Assembly (NCBI RefSeq): GCF_003762835.1
Contig: NZ_RJWA01000002.1
Coordinates: 620,001 to 684,000, forward strand
Source: Micromonospora sp. HM5-17
GTDB taxonomy: Bacteria > Actinomycetota > Actinomycetes > Mycobacteriales > Micromonosporaceae
Direction of reading: 5' to 3'
Length of the DNA: 64,000 nucleotides
Shown piece after piece: positions 63,701 to 64,000 of the stretch (the first letter of the stretch is position 1; each line of letters opens with the position of its first letter). The position numbers and the translations under genes were made by a program. Under the pieces are notes generated by a model that saw nothing but the letters and a program-made list of their open reading frames with translations, did no database searches and was not told where the DNA came from.

Positions 63701-64000
63701 GTGTCCGAACCGCCGCCGGGGCGGGCTGGCCAGCCGCCGGTGTTCCTGGGTGACGGACCTGGCCAGGTGCCGGGCTCGGGGCCCGGTATCGCCGGGAACC
63801 TGACCGGCGTCGACGGCCCGGACGGGTTGCGCGCCCAGGTGCAGGCGGCACTGACCCGGAAGGGGGTTCTGCCGGAGGTGGATCAGGACGGCTTTCCGGT
63901 GTATCCCGACGGGAAGTGGCCGTCCACGCAGCAGATCGTCGACGACCTCGACAACCTGCAGGCGGTGAACGCGATCTCGGCCGAGTGGCTGGAGGCGCAG
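51785..64000 (+). CDS. Giant WXG100-like multidomain protein with internal adenosine deaminase domain (3' partial)
   Basis: I followed this frame by eye from the ATG at 51785 (an in-frame TAG lies directly upstream) to the window end: 4,072 codons without a stop. Residues 1-110 are a WXG100-like domain with a CpnT-like opening (LGWWEWVWTYVVAPI, then W68-H-G). Residues about 113-150 are hydrophobic. Residues 320-760 are Pro/Gly/Thr-rich linker. Helical and coiled-coil regions follow (about 1260-1480). Residues about 1800-2125 are an adenosine deaminase TIM barrel: LHEHLEG (His1807, His1809), PHAGE (His1988, Glu1991), RHG (His2011) and NSEDP (Glu2067-Asp2068). Another coiled coil is near 3300-3405. 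It has no good ribosome site and is probably coupled to the upstream small gene. It is a probable secreted effector or toxin; the C-terminus lies outside the window. Confidence 0.85.
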   Translation, partial: MGVEKPDLGWWEWVWTYVVAPIAGGSAWPLTDEDQVRAKAAEWRALKADLEAYGQDTSASLNDLAALWHGPDAEAFRLKAHYILGAVQELSKGADGLAEQADQAALAIEYEKYSIVLSVLWCCFELAAILVATFFTGGFAALLGAAPITIARSAVAQAARQLMEILSRIFVSKLVREGFEEALQEVLTSILAQAAQIIEGTRDGFDPTLLRDSALGGAAGGVAGQLTAPALGLGKAALGQNPVVKGAGDILLEGVHDSFANSVGNATVNSLVYDQPVNLSDFVPGLGEVVAGGIRERIGDQAHQSYQRIGDALGLSNLGTPPVAPAPDQTGTPSATHPSAPTTTTTTTPTGGGAGGSVGSGGSVGAGAPVGSGGTVGGGIGGSTGSGGSAGGASSGGAGNQDGNAGSPRPGEQTRQGGGTPIGSSAPESPILGGPDTSGQTGDRPDVRTADPSGGAEHGQSRPPEGRTEIPGASAGTDTAGGTVTAPVTGADAPHLADAAAPGVFGVTSPTADSGVGQVAPAAGPAGQPGTVATGVGAGAPVGGTGQPAVPPGSQIPATVASAAGTGAVATPPAPSNPTAASAPSNAAAVTGTTPTPSPSTGTPTPTASGGTSAPSTAAGTPGTAIRGGTPNPAPDPSSAPGREARPVAGRTGGPRDGRPQRPRSETPAPDATPQDDGSPLRPPLDSDASAAAARREPAHRPAGRRTPPGSEPDGPRPPREVHGDPVRAPDLVGTGTGPTDTSRTAVEQPGAPAGVGEADPVGIFERLWAVLQQRVNTGLSGPVQFDPAARTARVPAPAGGPDLLFTVASTPEGIRAQRSSTPERLADGSLVIRVVISNRLPPGARLDPGWSQRDVWLSRIVEHELAEHGALRAGGFVARTRRLIRGRTRGAGQPDALARGADPAATRLTPHDEGHRAEVRYLVRELVEHRAANRDLAVREVQRQLGLLLDSLGVGTPTRDDPEAAHAPARLNLLNLSPDERAIVDPLLPHDAAWRTDLLPHEQTRTRTALTEAFTELALVGATGPHRRRRPVTVNVTWAGGERIQVQVGGAAPRQVNVRPLLLRLSHSGLYGTALSTLALDELSRLLFTEIGTALGGHNGDQPRFASADALAAYALAERHRTGLPGDQRFEPARREVRRRFQERLERLTPQQAWALAEDLRDDRLRGLVTDRFGPGPDPVLARRRSVALAEETVATGYRAADAAQVVPRGPSPTPAPSGGHSAPGVAGPSPGPDRSGTRPGPEGEPAGTDVISASALRMAYESYRERRERLDAYEVERARAVRALNETGDPGERAALLARLGELDDYVLPTARQAAATARAEFEHGLDAVIAAHAEAERRLRRQDPAQDTTGQRAARLAEHQALRRAWESARQTYQGLLDRRGVLLDLAVEADSLRYQAEQIRDRAGRRTQGRRALTRRADRLEARADWLDAVVRTERTRLEQRRRAFVDQVRAIEDLHRDSRRGGPDTRSQRPGPRPGAAQPRSTEEVVQSGVAARVDAVHQAALRAVDRSDWLTLDGDLLVASPPGGQATRIRLTLRPPLDPTGSPDGFVVRVADGRPGSPLITELELDIDRIAPLGVRQPDLTRVVGAAVVAGVARAVERERRLRRRRRARPSPAEENRAADLAELRWELQAHSSLVRERGTVAMLLDWAAGREPTVPKGVDPGLIPTYADLFGPDRRPDPSAIPELSARLDELTAAEARSRRRIADLLERTGALARRRRYRQLAQAVWRAAPGRRDLADALRSARDLGQRERLQRELRPYGPAVYQVGTGRVPALAAPAAPLPVAPEPRFELQRTSPRIVLHEHLEGTVPPGTLLEIARRNGIDLGVDTAAQLAERYRYRNFDDFLVAWRLIRPVLQTESDFRQVMLEYARTAAEQGVVYMEVIFAPAGAIFDGVDWRAVFDGYTSAIAEAAERFGIVVRLTPEISTSTEPAVAEEVARWAVAYRDRGVVGFGLGGEVSRDSLAPYAEAFRIARAGGLGVVPHAGETDGPEGVWAALELDPVRIRHGIRATEDPELMAELARRGVVLDVAITSNERTGAVSNPVERVRQLVRAGVLVSVNSEDPAFLHTDLRREFALAERAGLDGRRAFEAGLAGVLGGDEVRAHLRRLAAEASWPSSSAGPTPPRADLPVAPLAAASAEAARRLADSLVVPALRDAGLIRTAWWVDGQTLAVLTPDGEQVDVRLPAVDRNQAGRRGEHLPALVAEAVVDQLYPPRAGDVRPVPRFKALARLHQVALSSRLAASLRAPLEERMRDLVEGRPPTVWSDPAEPPLSAYERYLVDRLSPDQDGRRRPDPDPDRLREIAAAEAALTAFTASSVTAGLVRAAALQPDGQVAVTLPELAPDGSGNRSVTVPVPTLDLAALPALDRQPATGVELAVDRALPAVGRQLGVARSADRGSRLSEAERAALPDVGELHGFAVLRERVAARWAAAVDRAEPNEVLENFGRLLDELDAEFEARAERFGLLATEYGPAPNQAGLGLLSPHLRQWVAAVERRRARGVGPDGRGAVPAASSTAVVPAAGAGQLSPTGQDPDVPGGEVAGVDEIAETLGGLSPVERRVLESVVRVLPTINVPGYRVSLGSDAVLRLIPDRRWRARVRARRPVRISLLGAGTFPDPANLPRTASNLDDDVTAWLTGLIERSTGRRWTSRRRDPGSGLTPPRTGPSGSGTPAPSGPRPELVVPPRSVTGLPDHGAPADPAGTRADALAALQGLETTPADGTPRAPAGYTLTFRSDLETLVAEPGEGSRAPAVAFRVVSEPLADAGTATRRMGRQTPDGVTEVEIVVSPTIPVQDRPSAVRRAVAQLVGETLWEISGDRRRGGDPAQAAAAWAASRVAFRPEDVAELRTALVDRARSAKDRRAEYDRRIGRLLDRLGVGRPVPAGTGATMATTDAVRDAVLSRLVREVVDPTTAGGGPALDPDETETLLRRLAAAEAPWRASARQQEVREAIRQAVADLVDVGLLTRSGPQTGGWPPRPGELRTRDGKAIDIPVAGEMIDRLVGSADIGERLRVRATVEVVRQVVRQSDPGSGVSDLQTVQILARLRQRVLPSRRGEYDRMLRTLLDGLSMADLDGLRNEPLPDDLRRELAPRLVDRVIVESLPLLGELKVQTPSTDLSPGAPIRLTRSDGQRVELPGAFHTGLRDLLLSRMAEGQDLSWLRAEAAARLGAAVAWRSGDRTPLEGALVALGRLHADSSAPQERQAAALREAIEQVSREILAEHWPTVPRQSSLTTSAVDLVARTETPEDDPQVAVLRSGTLDSLIERLGWQVAAARQALSSGALPEHTALVEMFDEAVRSLADQLARAEQALRVRAEEIRKAQRDADEQVRKAEEKRGQDLREEARDKSDAELRRGDWSRYDGLAWRRRWAAGAQLQIARDDAARNERRAKAYEAAATAAKAASDRFAELVAHLPQLDIADASQRSAAVGDFLQRVNAARGEYGTYRARLMQAMPRVALHATASDGDLPFRRALAKKIHDMVAESRSGPVPTAVAAELAPERWERDLLTRWRYVASDDGTVFQLGSDAEVHIRFVPTGLPVEVPQPPANSNRMILAQLPQHPPGSRGLRAGLNRELGLKSSFTLSPSLIPAGRAPVWDAVRELLGDRVKLRIGAGFSRRFSTFGKGDRYALPGQVSDNRLGGVLVDIAGYWEVRVRTAESLRRAQESGRGDGWSDWVKLTRGAPDDPLSARMWVPHPYTEPPPSDVVRIDPGERDERFPEHSVTGLTGLPRAYNAILATLDIDNRKVGDTPARQLSVFLFEEYPARLAQAANHPHGISTVLTDDGKPVARVMIRTVPDHTKARMVGRPILKYYLERLRTAFANTAGGSTAGGGRAAELTLVIQRLFEGTQLENIAAGIGEFLARVRFVPRFDGSRGWSDGFSAEFSNTDVSDRRATGYTQGYHIPLRHEIVVHRFDQDGPTPIHLTPVPGEALFRMTESDAYRYGLPVAAEALQRDPNGRVRLRDDPVSEPPPGRAGQPPVFLGDGPGQVPGSGPGIAGNLTGVDGPDGLRAQVQAALTRKGVLPEVDQDGFPVYPDGKWPSTQQIVDDLDNLQAVNAISAEWLEAQ

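Noticed and set aside
1-64000. tRNA, rRNA, CRISPR arrays, integrase/att sites and insertion sequences
   Set aside because: None were recognised on reading either strand; no transposase or integrase coding region is visible.

Overview
The window is high-GC DNA with strong G/C third-position bias, frequent GTG starts and a divergent ESX-type type VII secretion locus. It looks like a filamentous actinomycete chromosome, most likely of the Micromonosporaceae. That family call is inference from gene style, not from a marker gene. No rRNA, tRNA, CRISPR array or insertion sequence was recognised.

Region 1 (1-13.1 kb) looks like an oxalate/glyoxylate dissimilation cluster. It holds the 3' part of an ADP-forming acyl-CoA synthetase, an Nramp-fold transporter without the usual metal motif, a small membrane protein, a TerC-family protein, oxalyl-CoA decarboxylase, a GntR/FCD regulator, a glyoxylate carboligase-like ThDP enzyme, an aldehyde dehydrogenase and a ketopantoate-reductase-like enzyme. 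Copies of a palindrome close to GCATACAGTATGC lie upstream of oxc, gntR, the aldehyde dehydrogenase/gcl pair and the reductase, so the cluster reads as one GntR regulon. A LysR regulator follows.

Region 2 (14.3-23.3 kb) is mixed. It has a tiny LuxR-type HTH protein, a secreted PL8 polysaccharide lyase, an LLM flavin oxidoreductase, a coupled pair of genes (helical-repeat plus vWA protein, and an ARPP-like protein) and an esterase. Two related long hairpins sit at gene 3' ends.

Region 3 (23.7-30.9 kb) is a sugar-acid operon: substrate-binding lipoprotein, two permeases, galactonate-type and mannonate-type dehydratases and gluconokinase, with a divergent GntR regulator. The ABC ATPase is absent. 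A 42-bp perfect palindrome separates the binding-protein gene from the permeases.

Region 4 (31-35.2 kb) has a membrane/VOC fusion protein, a CorA transporter and a GT87 mannosyltransferase.

Region 5 (35.2-64 kb) is a type VII secretion locus: an EccA-like AAA ATPase fused to a beta-helix, EccC (three ATPase modules), EccD, EccB, two WXG100 proteins, PPE-like long proteins, a mycosin whose catalytic serine is alanine, a YbaB-like protein, and a reading frame from 51785 that stays open to the window end (at least 4,072 codons). This last protein has an N-terminal WXG100-like domain, a hydrophobic segment, a long low-complexity linker and, near residues 1800-2125, an adenosine deaminase domain. 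It is the most striking object in the window and probably a secreted multidomain effector.
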